A stretch of 64,000 nt of DNA from Paenarthrobacter aurescens (lineage in GTDB: Bacteria; Actinomycetota; Actinomycetes; Actinomycetales; Micrococcaceae). The notes beneath the pieces were generated by a model. The model saw only the letters and a program-made list of their open reading frames with translations. It did no database searches and was not told the origin of the DNA. Below are positions 55,350 through 64,000 of the stretch, piece after piece. Each line of letters opens with the position of its first letter. Within the stretch, counting starts at the first letter, position 1. The translations under genes were made by a program, and so were the position numbers. The stretch spans positions 496,001-560,000 of the forward strand of contig NZ_JAOEFX010000003.1 in NCBI RefSeq assembly GCF_025421775.1. The letters run 5' to 3'.

Positions 55350-55356
55350 TGTTTAA

Positions 55357-55719
55357 ATGGAAGATAACGCAGCCACGCAACCCTCGGCCATCACAAAGTT
55401 TGCCCGCCCGGCCCTGATAGCGGGTGCCTTGATCGCGGTGGTCTGCATCGGCTTGCTGATCATTATCTTCGCGCTGGATTCCTTCAACGCAGCTACCTAT
55501 TCCGTCGCTGGAAAGAGCGTCAACGATGCCACCGACGAAGCGCGGGACATCCGTGAGCTCTACAGCGGAGCCCGCACCGGCGGGATTATCACGTTGGTGA
55601 TCTCCGCCGTCGTGGCTGTCGCCGCCGCCGTAGTGCTGTACCGGAACCGCGGCAATGAACCGTTGGACGAGGATGATGATGGCGAAGACTATGATCTGGA
55701 CGACCTCACAGGCCGTTGA
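55357..55719 (+). CDS. Small membrane protein, function unknown
   Basis: 120 aa with two predicted membrane helices (FARPALIAGALIAVVCIGLL onward, about residues 12-40; GGIITLVISAVVAVAAAVVL, about 71-90) joined by a hydrophilic loop of about 30 residues, and a very acidic cytoplasmic tail (LDEDDDGEDYDLDD). I do not recognise the family. It stands between a divergent methyltransferase and groES, with its own leaderless-type promoter. Confidence 0.75.
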   Translation: MEDNAATQPSAITKFARPALIAGALIAVVCIGLLIIIFALDSFNAATYSVAGKSVNDATDEARDIRELYSGARTGGIITLVISAVVAVAAAVVLYRNRGNEPLDEDDDGEDYDLDDLTGR

Positions 55720-55743
55720 CGGACGTTCACCCGTGACGAAATG

Positions 55744-55770
55744 CTGGCACTCACCTTGACCGAGTGCTAA
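55744..55770 (+). promoter_or_regulatory. CIRCE element 1 (HrcA operator)
   Basis: CTGGCACTC, nine bases, GAGTGCTAA. The right arm is a perfect CIRCE half and the left arm has two differences. It covers the -35 box. Confidence 0.85.
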
Positions 55771-55785
55771 CCGTTTACATAGAGT
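55756..55785 (+). promoter_or_regulatory. Promoter of groES-groEL
   Basis: TTGACC (55756-55761) and TAGAGT (55780-55785) are 18 nt apart, between and overlapping the two CIRCE elements. Confidence 0.75.
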
Positions 55786-55789
55786 CTTG

Positions 55790-55816
55790 TTAGCACTCTC
55801 CCCCGGAGGGTGCTAA
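55790..55816 (+). promoter_or_regulatory. CIRCE element 2 (HrcA operator)
   Basis: TTAGCACTC, nine bases, GGGTGCTAA. The left arm is perfect and the right arm has one difference. It begins just after the -10 box, at the transcription start. Confidence 0.92.
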
Positions 55817-55911
55817 TCACGCCAAGCGTCTTCCGGCACCGCGACGACGGTTGTACGCTCCGGCACCCTAGTTCTTAGTCCATGAATCAGCTCATGAAAA
55901 GGAGAGTCCGA

Positions 55912-56208
55912 GTGTCGGTCTCGATTAAGCCTCTTGAGGATCGTATTGTTGTTCGCCCGCTCGAAGCAGAGCAGACCACGGCTTCCGGCCTGGTAATTCC
56001 GGACTCCGCGCAGGAGAAGCCGCAGGAAGGCGAAGTTGTTGCAATCGGCCCCGGCCGTTTCGATGACAACGGCAACCGCGTACCGGTTGACGTAGCTGTT
56101 GGCGACGTCGTCATCTACTCCAAGTACGGTGGAACCGAAGTCAAGACCGGCGGCAACGAGTACCTCGTTCTGTCCGCCCGCGACGTCCTTGCGATCGTCG
56201 TAAAGTAA
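55912..56208 (+). CDS. groES: Co-chaperonin GroES
   Basis: Heptameric lid of the GroEL chamber, 98 aa. The start is the GTG at 55912 behind AAAAGGAGAGTCCGA, giving [19 protein letters not shown]; upstream in-frame ATGs lack spacing. The mobile loop is [18 protein letters not shown]. It sits under a promoter with two CIRCE sites, so HrcA repression with heat induction is expected; hrcA is not in the window. Confidence 0.97.
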   Translation: MSVSIKPLEDRIVVRPLEAEQTTASGLVIPDSAQEKPQEGEVVAIGPGRFDDNGNRVPVDVAVGDVVIYSKYGGTEVKTGGNEYLVLSARDVLAIVVK

Positions 56209-56281
56209 CTTCCCGGAGCCCCGCACCGCCGCCGCGTTGGAAATCATTCCGACCGTCAGCGGTGCGGGTTTTCTGTCTTGA

Positions 56282-57907
<1,626 letters not shown>

Positions 57908-57921
57908 CAGCCTGTTCAAGG

Positions 57922-57952
57922 AACCCCGGTCACAATGTGACCGGGGTTTTTT
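57922..57952 (+). terminator. Rho-independent terminator after groEL
   Basis: AACCCCGGTCAC pairs with GTGACCGGGGTT around a 3-nt loop and runs into TTTTTT. Confidence 0.92.
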
Positions 57953-57987
57953 GTTCGCCCGCTGCCGGTCTCTGAACGGGTCCGACG

Positions 57988-58002
57988 CGCCTATTGTAGG
58001 CG
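57988..58002 (+). promoter_or_regulatory. Palindrome upstream of the LuxR-type gene
   Basis: CGCCTA, TTG, TAGGCG form a perfect dyad. TAACCT at 58017-58022 could be the -10 box, which would put the dyad over the -35 region. It is a candidate operator; the binding protein is unknown. Confidence 0.35.
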
Positions 58003-58080
58003 TACGACGGCGGCGGTAACCTGACGCTAAACGCTGCGGCTTGGGCACAAACCGGGCCGCCACCACCCGCAGGGTGAGCC

Positions 58081-59715
58081 ATGACAGCTCCGGACACAGA
58101 CTTGGACCTGGGACGCTCAGCATTCCATGAGCGCCGTTGGAGCGATGCGCTTGATTGCCTCGCCCGCGCTGATTCCGAGGGCGGCCTCCCTCCCCAGGAT
58201 ATTGAGTTGGCTGCTTCAGTAGCGATGTTGCTTGGTTTGAACGCGAGGAGCATCGAGTACCTTTCAAGAGCGCACGACGAATTCCTGACCATGGGGGACA
58301 CGGACAGCGCGGCCCGCTGTGCCGCATGGCTGGTCATGTTCCTCGTGGACATGGGTGAGCACGCCCTCGGTAATGGCTGGTTATCCCGTGCCAAGCACCT
58401 GCTCGAAGGCATGGACGGGCCGTGTGCAGCGGAAGGGTACCTCCTCATTCCTGCTGCGTTGGGCTCGCTTCGTGCCGGCAATCCCGGGGCAGGCCATGAA
58501 ATGTTCAGCAGAGCGTTGGCGCTGGGCCTCTCCTTCCATGACAACGACCTCAAAGCACTGGGACAATTGGGCGTAGGCACCTCACGCGTTTCCCTTGGCC
58601 GCATGGAGGAGGGACTTCTGTTCCTTGACGAAGTGATGGTTTCGGTCACCGCAGGCGAGGTTTCCCCGATACCTTCGGGGATCATCTACTGTGCGGTCCT
58701 GGGTAGTTGCCGTGTATCGCACGATGTTCGGCGTGCCCACGAATGGACGTCGGCGCTGGAACGTTGGTGCGGGGAACGCCCGGACATGGTGATGTTCAGC
58801 GGACAATGCCAGGCCTACCGCGCTGAGCTGCTTATTCTGCATGGTGCGTGGGACGAAGCGCTCTCCGTAGCACGTGCCGCCGAAGGGAGGGTCAGGAAGG
58901 GTGATCCTGATGCGACGTTTGGTTCCTGGTACCAGCAAGGAGAAGTCCTCCGCTTGCAAGGATTCCTGGATGAAGCGGCAAGGGCCTATGCCACAGCGGC
59001 CGAAACAGGTTTCGAACCGGTACCCGGCATCGCATTCCTTCAGTTGGCACAGCACAAGGAGCCCCAGGCCCAGGCCACCATGCGCCGGGCGTTGGCTGGA
59101 GCAGACACTGCCAATCGCCGGCGCCTGCTCCCTGCCGCCGTCGAGATAGAACTCGCTCTCGGAGACGTTGCCGCGGCCCGAGCCGCTTCAGAGGAACTGT
59201 CCAAGCCGCTGGTCGGGGAAAGCAGGCCCCTGGAGCTGGCGCTCGCTTCGCATGCAGCGGCGCAGGTAGCGCTTGCAGAGGACGACGCCACGGCTGGCCT
59301 CCGTGAATCCAGAAAAGCCTGGCGGCTCTGGTACAGCCTTGAGGCCCCGTATCAGGCCGCCTGTTGCAGGGTGCTCGCCGGCCGTGCTTGCGCAATGCTG
59401 GGAGACGCGGACTCAGCAGCCATGGAGTTCGAAGCAGCCAAGGCCGAATTCGCGGATCTGGGCGCAACGCCGGCTGTGGCGCAGGTCCTGGAACTCGCCG
59501 GGGGAAAGCCCAAAGGACCTTCTTCGCTGACGGGCAGGGAAGTTGAAGTCCTTCGGCTGGTGGCCGGTGGACATTCGAACCGGACCATCGCCCGGGAGCT
59601 GTACCTCAGCGAGAAGACCGTGGCCAGGCACATGAGCAACATCCTTTCCAAGCTCGCTGTGCCGTCCAGGGCGGCGGCCACCAGCTACGCCTTCGAGCAC
59701 GGCCTGATTCACTGA
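58081..59715 (+). CDS. LuxR-family transcriptional regulator with TPR-like N-terminal region
   Basis: 544 aa. The C-terminal LuxR helix-turn-helix (about residues 480-540) is clear: SLTGREVEVLRLVAGGHSNR, then ELYLSEKTVARHMSNILSKL. The remaining 470 residues are Ala/Leu-rich helical repeats of TPR type (GRSAFHERRWSDALDCLARA near the start), without an obvious ATPase domain, so it is not a full MalT/LAL protein. AGGGTGA precedes the ATG. The next gene is a flavin monooxygenase in the same direction, with a palindrome in the spacer. Confidence 0.87.
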   Translation: MTAPDTDLDLGRSAFHERRWSDALDCLARADSEGGLPPQDIELAASVAMLLGLNARSIEYLSRAHDEFLTMGDTDSAARCAAWLVMFLVDMGEHALGNGWLSRAKHLLEGMDGPCAAEGYLLIPAALGSLRAGNPGAGHEMFSRALALGLSFHDNDLKALGQLGVGTSRVSLGRMEEGLLFLDEVMVSVTAGEVSPIPSGIIYCAVLGSCRVSHDVRRAHEWTSALERWCGERPDMVMFSGQCQAYRAELLILHGAWDEALSVARAAEGRVRKGDPDATFGSWYQQGEVLRLQGFLDEAARAYATAAETGFEPVPGIAFLQLAQHKEPQAQATMRRALAGADTANRRRLLPAAVEIELALGDVAAARAASEELSKPLVGESRPLELALASHAAAQVALAEDDATAGLRESRKAWRLWYSLEAPYQAACCRVLAGRACAMLGDADSAAMEFEAAKAEFADLGATPAVAQVLELAGGKPKGPSSLTGREVEVLRLVAGGHSNRTIARELYLSEKTVARHMSNILSKLAVPSRAAATSYAFEHGLIH

Positions 59716-59730
59716 ATTCCCTTCATCGTG

Positions 59731-59746
59731 TGGGTAGAAATACCCA
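59731..59746 (+). promoter_or_regulatory. Palindrome upstream of the monooxygenase gene
   Basis: TGGGTA, GAAA, TACCCA form a perfect dyad 111 bp before the ATG. Each half resembles a NarL-type heptamer (TACYYMT), fitting a LuxR/NarL-class regulator such as the one encoded just upstream. This is inference. Confidence 0.4.
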
Positions 59747-59857
59747 TGCCCCCTGACCTGGAATGCGCAATTCGGCCGACGCGGTGGCGGAGGCCGCAGC
59801 AATATCTTGGCTGTATCAGGTCCCATTGCGGCACCGCACCAGAAAGGGAAAACAGCC

Positions 59858-60985
59858 ATGGAATCACATCAGCACACCGAGATGGACACCGTGATCGTGG
59901 GAGGTGGACAGGCCGGCTTGGCGCTTGGCTACTGGTTGTCCCGGGAAGGCAGGGACTTCGTCATCCTGGATGGGAATGGCCGGCCGGGGGACGCCTGGCG
60001 GAAGCGGTGGGACTCGCTGCGTCTGTTCACGCCTGCCAAGTATGACGGGCTTCCGGGCTTTCCGTTCCCCGGTGACCGCCTGGCCTTCCCCACCAAGGAC
60101 CAACTGGCCGACTATCTGGAGGACTACGTGGTCCGCTTCGACCTCCCCTTCGTTCCAAGCGCCTACGTGGAGGAAATCAGTCCCGACGGTGAGGGTTTCG
60201 CAGTGCGGTCAGGGGACCGCATCTGGCACACCCGCAACGTGGTGATTGCCACCGGCGGACACCGCATTCCGAAGCGGCCATCCTTCGCGGGGGACCTGGA
60301 TCAAGCGATTGTCCAGATGCATTCACAGGACTACAAGAACCCTGGTCAACTGCGGGACGGAACCGTGCTGGTGGTCGGCCTCGGAAACTCCGGGGCGGAG
60401 ATCGCGCTGGAGGTTGGACGGTCGCATGACACTGTGCTTTCCGGGAAGCCCAATGGCGAGATGCCAATGCGGCACGGCCGGACAGCGGCACGTTTTGCCC
60501 TGCCTGTGGTCAGGTTCCTGGGGGTCCATGTCCTCACGCTCAACACGCCTGTAGGGCGAAAAGCCGCACCGGGCTTCAAGGCCATGGCTGCACCCCTGAT
60601 CCGGACAAAGACCAAGGATCTGGCTGCCATCGGAGTTCAGCCCGGCCCCAGGTTGGCGGGGGTTTCAGACGGGTTGCCGGTCCTGGATGATGGGACCCGG
60701 GTGGAGGCCGCCAACGTTATCTGGTGCACCGGGTATCACGAGGATTACTCGTGGGTGAAACTGCCGGTCTTCGACGAGCAAGGTGAGCCGAAGCAGACCA
60801 GGGGAGTGGCAAACGACCTTCCCGGCGTGTACTTCCTGGGCCAGGAATTCCTCTTCGCGGCCGCCTCGGCAACGCTTCCCGGAGTCTGCCGGGACGCCCG
60901 CTACCTGGCCCGCCGGTTGGCCACAGTGCGTCCGGTGCCGGACGGCCGGCGGGATAAGGAGACCCGCTTGCCGATGAGCCGGTAG
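59858..60985 (+). CDS. Flavin-dependent NAD(P)H monooxygenase, CzcO/YUCCA-like
   Basis: 375 aa from the ATG at 59858 behind AGAAAGGGAAAACAGCC; an earlier in-frame ATG at 59807 has no such site. FAD loop: DTVIVGGGQAGLALGYWLS; second, NADPH-binding loop: VLVVGLGNSGAEIALEVG; between them a stretch like HRIPKRPSFAG. These features fit class B flavin monooxygenases of the CzcO group. The substrate is unknown. Its 3' end overlaps the convergent DUF389 gene by 85 bp. Confidence 0.87.
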   Translation: MESHQHTEMDTVIVGGGQAGLALGYWLSREGRDFVILDGNGRPGDAWRKRWDSLRLFTPAKYDGLPGFPFPGDRLAFPTKDQLADYLEDYVVRFDLPFVPSAYVEEISPDGEGFAVRSGDRIWHTRNVVIATGGHRIPKRPSFAGDLDQAIVQMHSQDYKNPGQLRDGTVLVVGLGNSGAEIALEVGRSHDTVLSGKPNGEMPMRHGRTAARFALPVVRFLGVHVLTLNTPVGRKAAPGFKAMAAPLIRTKTKDLAAIGVQPGPRLAGVSDGLPVLDDGTRVEAANVIWCTGYHEDYSWVKLPVFDEQGEPKQTRGVANDLPGVYFLGQEFLFAAASATLPGVCRDARYLARRLATVRPVPDGRRDKETRLPMSR

Positions 60986-61875
60986 AACAGCAACACGGCA
61001 GCCGCAGCTGACACAATGCCAACCAGGTTCAGTGCCAACTGCATGGCTGATCCTGCCGCTTTGCTGTATTCACCCAGCACCAGGGCGACGGCAACGTAGC
61101 CCGCAGCCGGAACGGTGGTGACGGAAATGAAGACACCCACCAACGCCGAGGACCGGTGGCTGATCATGGACAACATTCCCGCCGCGCCCGCAAGTGCGGC
61201 AACGATCAGGGAGTAGGGTCCCGGGTGGTAGATGAACTCGACGGCGGAACCCCGTTCCAGCGTGTCGTCGGGAAACAGCCCCAAGGGCACTGAAAGCCAG
61301 GCGGCAATTGCAGTGACCAGCATGGCAAGAGGGAAGCCAACTCCGAGGGCGAGGAACGAAGCGCGCACCAAGCGCCACTTCCGTTCCACCAGTCCCACGG
61401 CCAACGCGGCCAAGGGGCCGAACTCAGGACCCACCACCATGGCCCCCACAATTGCGATGGTGGAATCGGTCACAATGCCGATTGCGGCCAACTGCGTTGC
61501 AATGACCAGAAAGGCCAGGAAGCTCCACGTGAGTTTCGAGTCTTCCCCGGTTTGCCGGGAGACCTCGTCCCAGATGACGGAGTCCGCGGACTCCCCGGGG
61601 GCTGAAGCCTCGGCTGCGTCAGCACGGGTGGACAAGACCAGGTCCGGGGATGAGACGGAGATCGAACCGAGCTCGGGAACTTTGAGGGCATGCAGCCGTT
61701 CGATGAGTTCTTCCGTGGATTCCCGGGCAATTTGGACGGTGATCACGTCGCCGGGAGGCACCACGGACGCGCCTCTGTGGACGGCCACTTCGGCAGCACC
61801 GGTTTGTCCGCTGCAACAATCGAGGACGGCATCGGACAACTCCCCGGGGACACAGAGGCGCAGTTGCACGATCAT
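60901..61875 (-). CDS. DUF389 domain membrane protein
   Basis: 324 aa from the ATG at 61875 behind a GGAAGGAAGG stretch; the longer open frame upstream is not protein-like. A soluble N-terminal domain of about 130 residues (MIVQLRLCVPGELSDAVLDC) is followed by several helices, with the family segment IATQLAAIGIVTDSTIAIVG and AMVVGPEFGPLAALAVGLV. DUF389 (TIGR00341-type) proteins have no settled function. The C-terminus is coded antisense to the monooxygenase end. Confidence 0.85.
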   Translation of the reverse strand: MIVQLRLCVPGELSDAVLDCCSGQTGAAEVAVHRGASVVPPGDVITVQIARESTEELIERLHALKVPELGSISVSSPDLVLSTRADAAEASAPGESADSVIWDEVSRQTGEDSKLTWSFLAFLVIATQLAAIGIVTDSTIAIVGAMVVGPEFGPLAALAVGLVERKWRLVRASFLALGVGFPLAMLVTAIAAWLSVPLGLFPDDTLERGSAVEFIYHPGPYSLIVAALAGAAGMLSMISHRSSALVGVFISVTTVPAAGYVAVALVLGEYSKAAGSAMQLALNLVGIVSAAAAVLLFYRLIGKRVSLSRRPSGTGRTVANRRAR

Positions 61876-62095
61876 GGATTTCCTTCCTTCCGCCCGGCTC
61901 CAGCGTAGTTCCGCCCAGCACGCTTTTCGGTGATTCGGACACAGGCCACGCACAGGCAGGGCAGGGAAAATGCATAGCTGGACCTGAGCTAATTGAGCCT
62001 CGGAAGCCGGTCCAAAAGGCTGCCCCGACTGGGTTGGAGCCGCCAATCCGCGTATGATTGATGCTTTGTGCCACAGCTTTGAGGAACTGCCGAAC

Positions 62096-64000
62096 GTGAC
62101 TATGCCAACGATCCCAGCCCCTGCCCGCCCCGGCAGGCGGGCTTCCGGACCCGTTGCAAAGTCTAAGTTCCGCCCTGAAATCCAAGGCCTTCGGTCCCTC
62201 GCCGTCCTCATGGTGGTGAGTTACCACATCTGGATCGGACGGGTTTCCGGCGGCGTGGATGTCTTCCTTCTCATCTCCGCATTCCTCATGACGCTGCAGT
62301 TCACCGGACGCTACAAGCAGGGCCGCCCCATGGACCTCTTGCGGCACTGGCTGCACCTGTTCCGGCGGCTGCTTCCCGCCGTCGTCGTTGTTCTCCTGGG
62401 CACGCTCGCGGCAACCTTCGCTTTCCTGCCTCCCACCCGGTGGGTTGAGGTGGTGCACCAGGCGTGGGCCGCACTGTTCTACTTCGAAAACTGGCTCCTG
62501 CAAGGCCTGGCCGTTAACTACTACGCAACGGACCACAGCCTCGCCAGTCCTCTGCAGCACTTCTGGTCCCTGTCCATCCAAGGCCAGGTCTTCATCATGT
62601 GGCCCGTCATTTTCGCGACGGTGGCGCTTCTATGCCGCCGCTTCGGCCTGAGGTACCGGGCAACGCTCGCGTACGTCTTTGCGATCATCTTCGTCGTCTC
62701 CCTTGCGTACTCAGTGATCTTCACGGCCAACAACCAGGCCGTGGCATACTTCGACACGTTCGCACGGCTGTGGGAGTTCGCGCTCGGAACCTTGCTGGCA
62801 CTGATCCTCCCGGGCTTGAACTTCGCAAAGCCCGTGCGCGTGGTCATGGGCTGGATCGGCGTGGTTGCCATGCTGACGTGTGGGATCCTGCTGCAGGTCC
62901 AGACCGCGTTCCCCGGGTTCGTCGCGCTGTGGCCAACCCTCGCTGCCGTTTTCGTTATTGCCGCCGGCCAGACCGGTAGCCGCTTCGGAGTGGACCGGAT
63001 CCTGAGCTCAAAATTCCTGGTCCGCCTTGGCGACAACTCCTACGCGCTCTACCTTTGGCACTGGCCCATTTTGGTGATCGCCTTGGCATGGAGCGGCAAG
63101 GACCACGCAGGCTGGCTTTCGGGAACGGCGATCATCGCAGCGTCCCTCGCCCTGGCCTTCCTGACCACCAAGTACGTGGAGAAGCCCTTCCGGGAATGGA
63201 AATGGCCCGAGGTTAAGCGGCGCCGTTCGGCCATCGCCATCGCCGCCTGCCTCGCTGTGGCTTGCGCGCCGCTGCTCGGCTTCCAGTACAAGCAGGACCT
63301 TGACCTCGAAGCGGCGCAGGCCCAGGCGTTCAAGGACAACCCCGGCGCCCACGCACTGCTCCCCGGATATGTGGACCTGGTCAGCGACGACGCGAAGACA
63401 TTGCCCACAGCGGAGCAGCTCCCGGAGGACTGGGCAACGCTCGCGGGGCCGTGCGAGGGTGAGTCGAAACCGGACGAAAAGATGCTGCAGGAGAAATGCC
63501 AGCAGAACGGCATCGGGGACGATGCCGTCAAGGAGATCCTGGTCTTGGGCGACTCGCACTCGCAGCAATGGTTGGCCGCACTCGGCCCCCTTGCCGAGGC
63601 GGAACACTGGAAGGTAACTGCCCTGCTGCTGGGCGGATGCCATTTCATGCCAGAGAACCCGGACGCTGAGGACGGATGCAACGACTTCAACGCGGCGGCG
63701 TTCAAGTACGCCGCGGCCAAGGCGCCGGACGCCGTCTTTATGGTGGGAACCATGGCGTCGCCGTCGTCGCCGGACGAGCAGCTGGTGTACGGCTTTGAGC
63801 AGACCGTGACCAACTTCAATGACCTGGGCATTCAGGTGGTGGCCATCCGTGACAACCCGCGGTACGACTACAACGTCACCGAATGTGCTTTATCCAAGGG
63901 CGTGGACAGCACCGACTGCAAGTCCGACCAGCCTGACGTGCTCGCTGCAGAAAGCCCATTCGCGGCCGTGCAGGGGAACTTTGGCAACGCCGCGTTCCTG
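62096..64000 (+). CDS. Acyltransferase-3 with C-terminal SGNH domain (OafA-like), truncated by the window
   Basis: 635 codons are visible and the frame is still open at base 64000. The N-terminal acyltransferase-3 domain starts FRPEIQGLRSLAVLMVVSYH with about ten membrane helices; HFWSLSIQGQVFIMWPVIF and ALYLWHWPILVI are family marks. After about residue 385 an extracellular SGNH part follows with EILVLGDSHSQQW (catalytic Ser). The Asp/His block would lie beyond the window. Such proteins O-acetylate surface glycans or peptidoglycan. The GTG at 62096 with GAGGA ten bases upstream is preferred; the ATG at 62102 is an alternative. Confidence 0.9.
   Translation, partial: MTMPTIPAPARPGRRASGPVAKSKFRPEIQGLRSLAVLMVVSYHIWIGRVSGGVDVFLLISAFLMTLQFTGRYKQGRPMDLLRHWLHLFRRLLPAVVVVLLGTLAATFAFLPPTRWVEVVHQAWAALFYFENWLLQGLAVNYYATDHSLASPLQHFWSLSIQGQVFIMWPVIFATVALLCRRFGLRYRATLAYVFAIIFVVSLAYSVIFTANNQAVAYFDTFARLWEFALGTLLALILPGLNFAKPVRVVMGWIGVVAMLTCGILLQVQTAFPGFVALWPTLAAVFVIAAGQTGSRFGVDRILSSKFLVRLGDNSYALYLWHWPILVIALAWSGKDHAGWLSGTAIIAASLALAFLTTKYVEKPFREWKWPEVKRRRSAIAIAACLAVACAPLLGFQYKQDLDLEAAQAQAFKDNPGAHALLPGYVDLVSDDAKTLPTAEQLPEDWATLAGPCEGESKPDEKMLQEKCQQNGIGDDAVKEILVLGDSHSQQWLAALGPLAEAEHWKVTALLLGGCHFMPENPDAEDGCNDFNAAAFKYAAAKAPDAVFMVGTMASPSSPDEQLVYGFEQTVTNFNDLGIQVVAIRDNPRYDYNVTECALSKGVDSTDCKSDQPDVLAAESPFAAVQGNFGNAAFL

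Noticed and set aside
61876..62211. N-terminal extension of the DUF389 protein
   Set aside because: The ATG at 61875 has an excellent purine-rich ribosome binding site; the extension reads as non-coding sequence and runs into the divergent acyltransferase gene.

Overview
The window is about 62-65% GC by eye and reads as chromosome of a high-GC Gram-positive bacterium, most likely Micrococcaceae (Arthrobacter/Paenarthrobacter-like). The grounds are the spc/alpha ribosomal gene order, a short-LID adenylate kinase, mycothiol genes (ino1, mshA), a GroEL1-type chaperonin with a histidine-containing tail, the GlgX-TreY-TreZ trehalose operon, and many genes whose -10 box lies 7 nt before the start codon (leaderless). 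The genus is inferred. No tRNA, rRNA, insertion sequence, phage gene or CRISPR array was seen.

Layout. 1-5.2 kb: end of the spc operon (rplF', rplR, rpsE, rpmD, rplO), a strong terminator, then secY-adk-map. 5.3-9.9 kb: a three-gene sugar ABC importer without its ATPase (minus strand) and a P1-family peptidase, placed between map and infA. 10.0-14.2 kb: infA-rpmJ-rpsM-rpsK-rpoA-rplQ-truA, without rpsD, with structured RNA in two spacers and a terminator-like hairpin inside the start of truA. 14.3-22.4 kb: a minus-strand Tad/Flp pilus locus. 22.4-31.0 kb: rplM-rpsI, glmM, a D,D-carboxypeptidase and coaA (minus), glmS-acpS-nnr. 31.1-38.7 kb: glgX-treY-treZ plus an aldo/keto reductase. 38.8-46.3 kb: ino1, fhs, mshA, a GNAT, a GH4 glycosidase and a PfkB kinase. 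46.3-50.5 kb: alr-tsaE-tsaB-rimI-tsaD, tightly overlapped. 50.6-54.0 kb: ybdK (minus) divergent from a Zur-box-preceded unit of an MRF/CobW-C-like protein and a zinc-independent L36 paralogue, then a shikimate-dehydrogenase-like gene. 54.1-58.0 kb: a THUMP-like methyltransferase (minus), a small membrane protein, groES-groEL behind two CIRCE operators. 58.1-64.0 kb: a LuxR-type regulator, a flavin monooxygenase, a DUF389 membrane protein and a truncated acyltransferase-3/SGNH protein.

How the genes work together. Most of the window is translation and envelope housekeeping: ribosomal proteins, tRNA t6A synthesis, amino-sugar and D-alanine supply for peptidoglycan, chaperonin. Accessory blocks are set into this backbone. 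The most interesting of them is the predicted zinc-starvation module at 51.8-53.2 kb. The window holds both L36 forms: the zinc-ribbon form in the alpha operon (10.4 kb) and the cysteine-free form behind the Zur-like site (53.1 kb), next to an MRF-like ribosome-hibernation recruiting factor.

Other points worth following are the set of -10/start-codon pairs with 7-nt spacing, which also fixes several gene starts; the structured leaders of rplM, rpsM and rpoA; and two intergenic tandem repeats.
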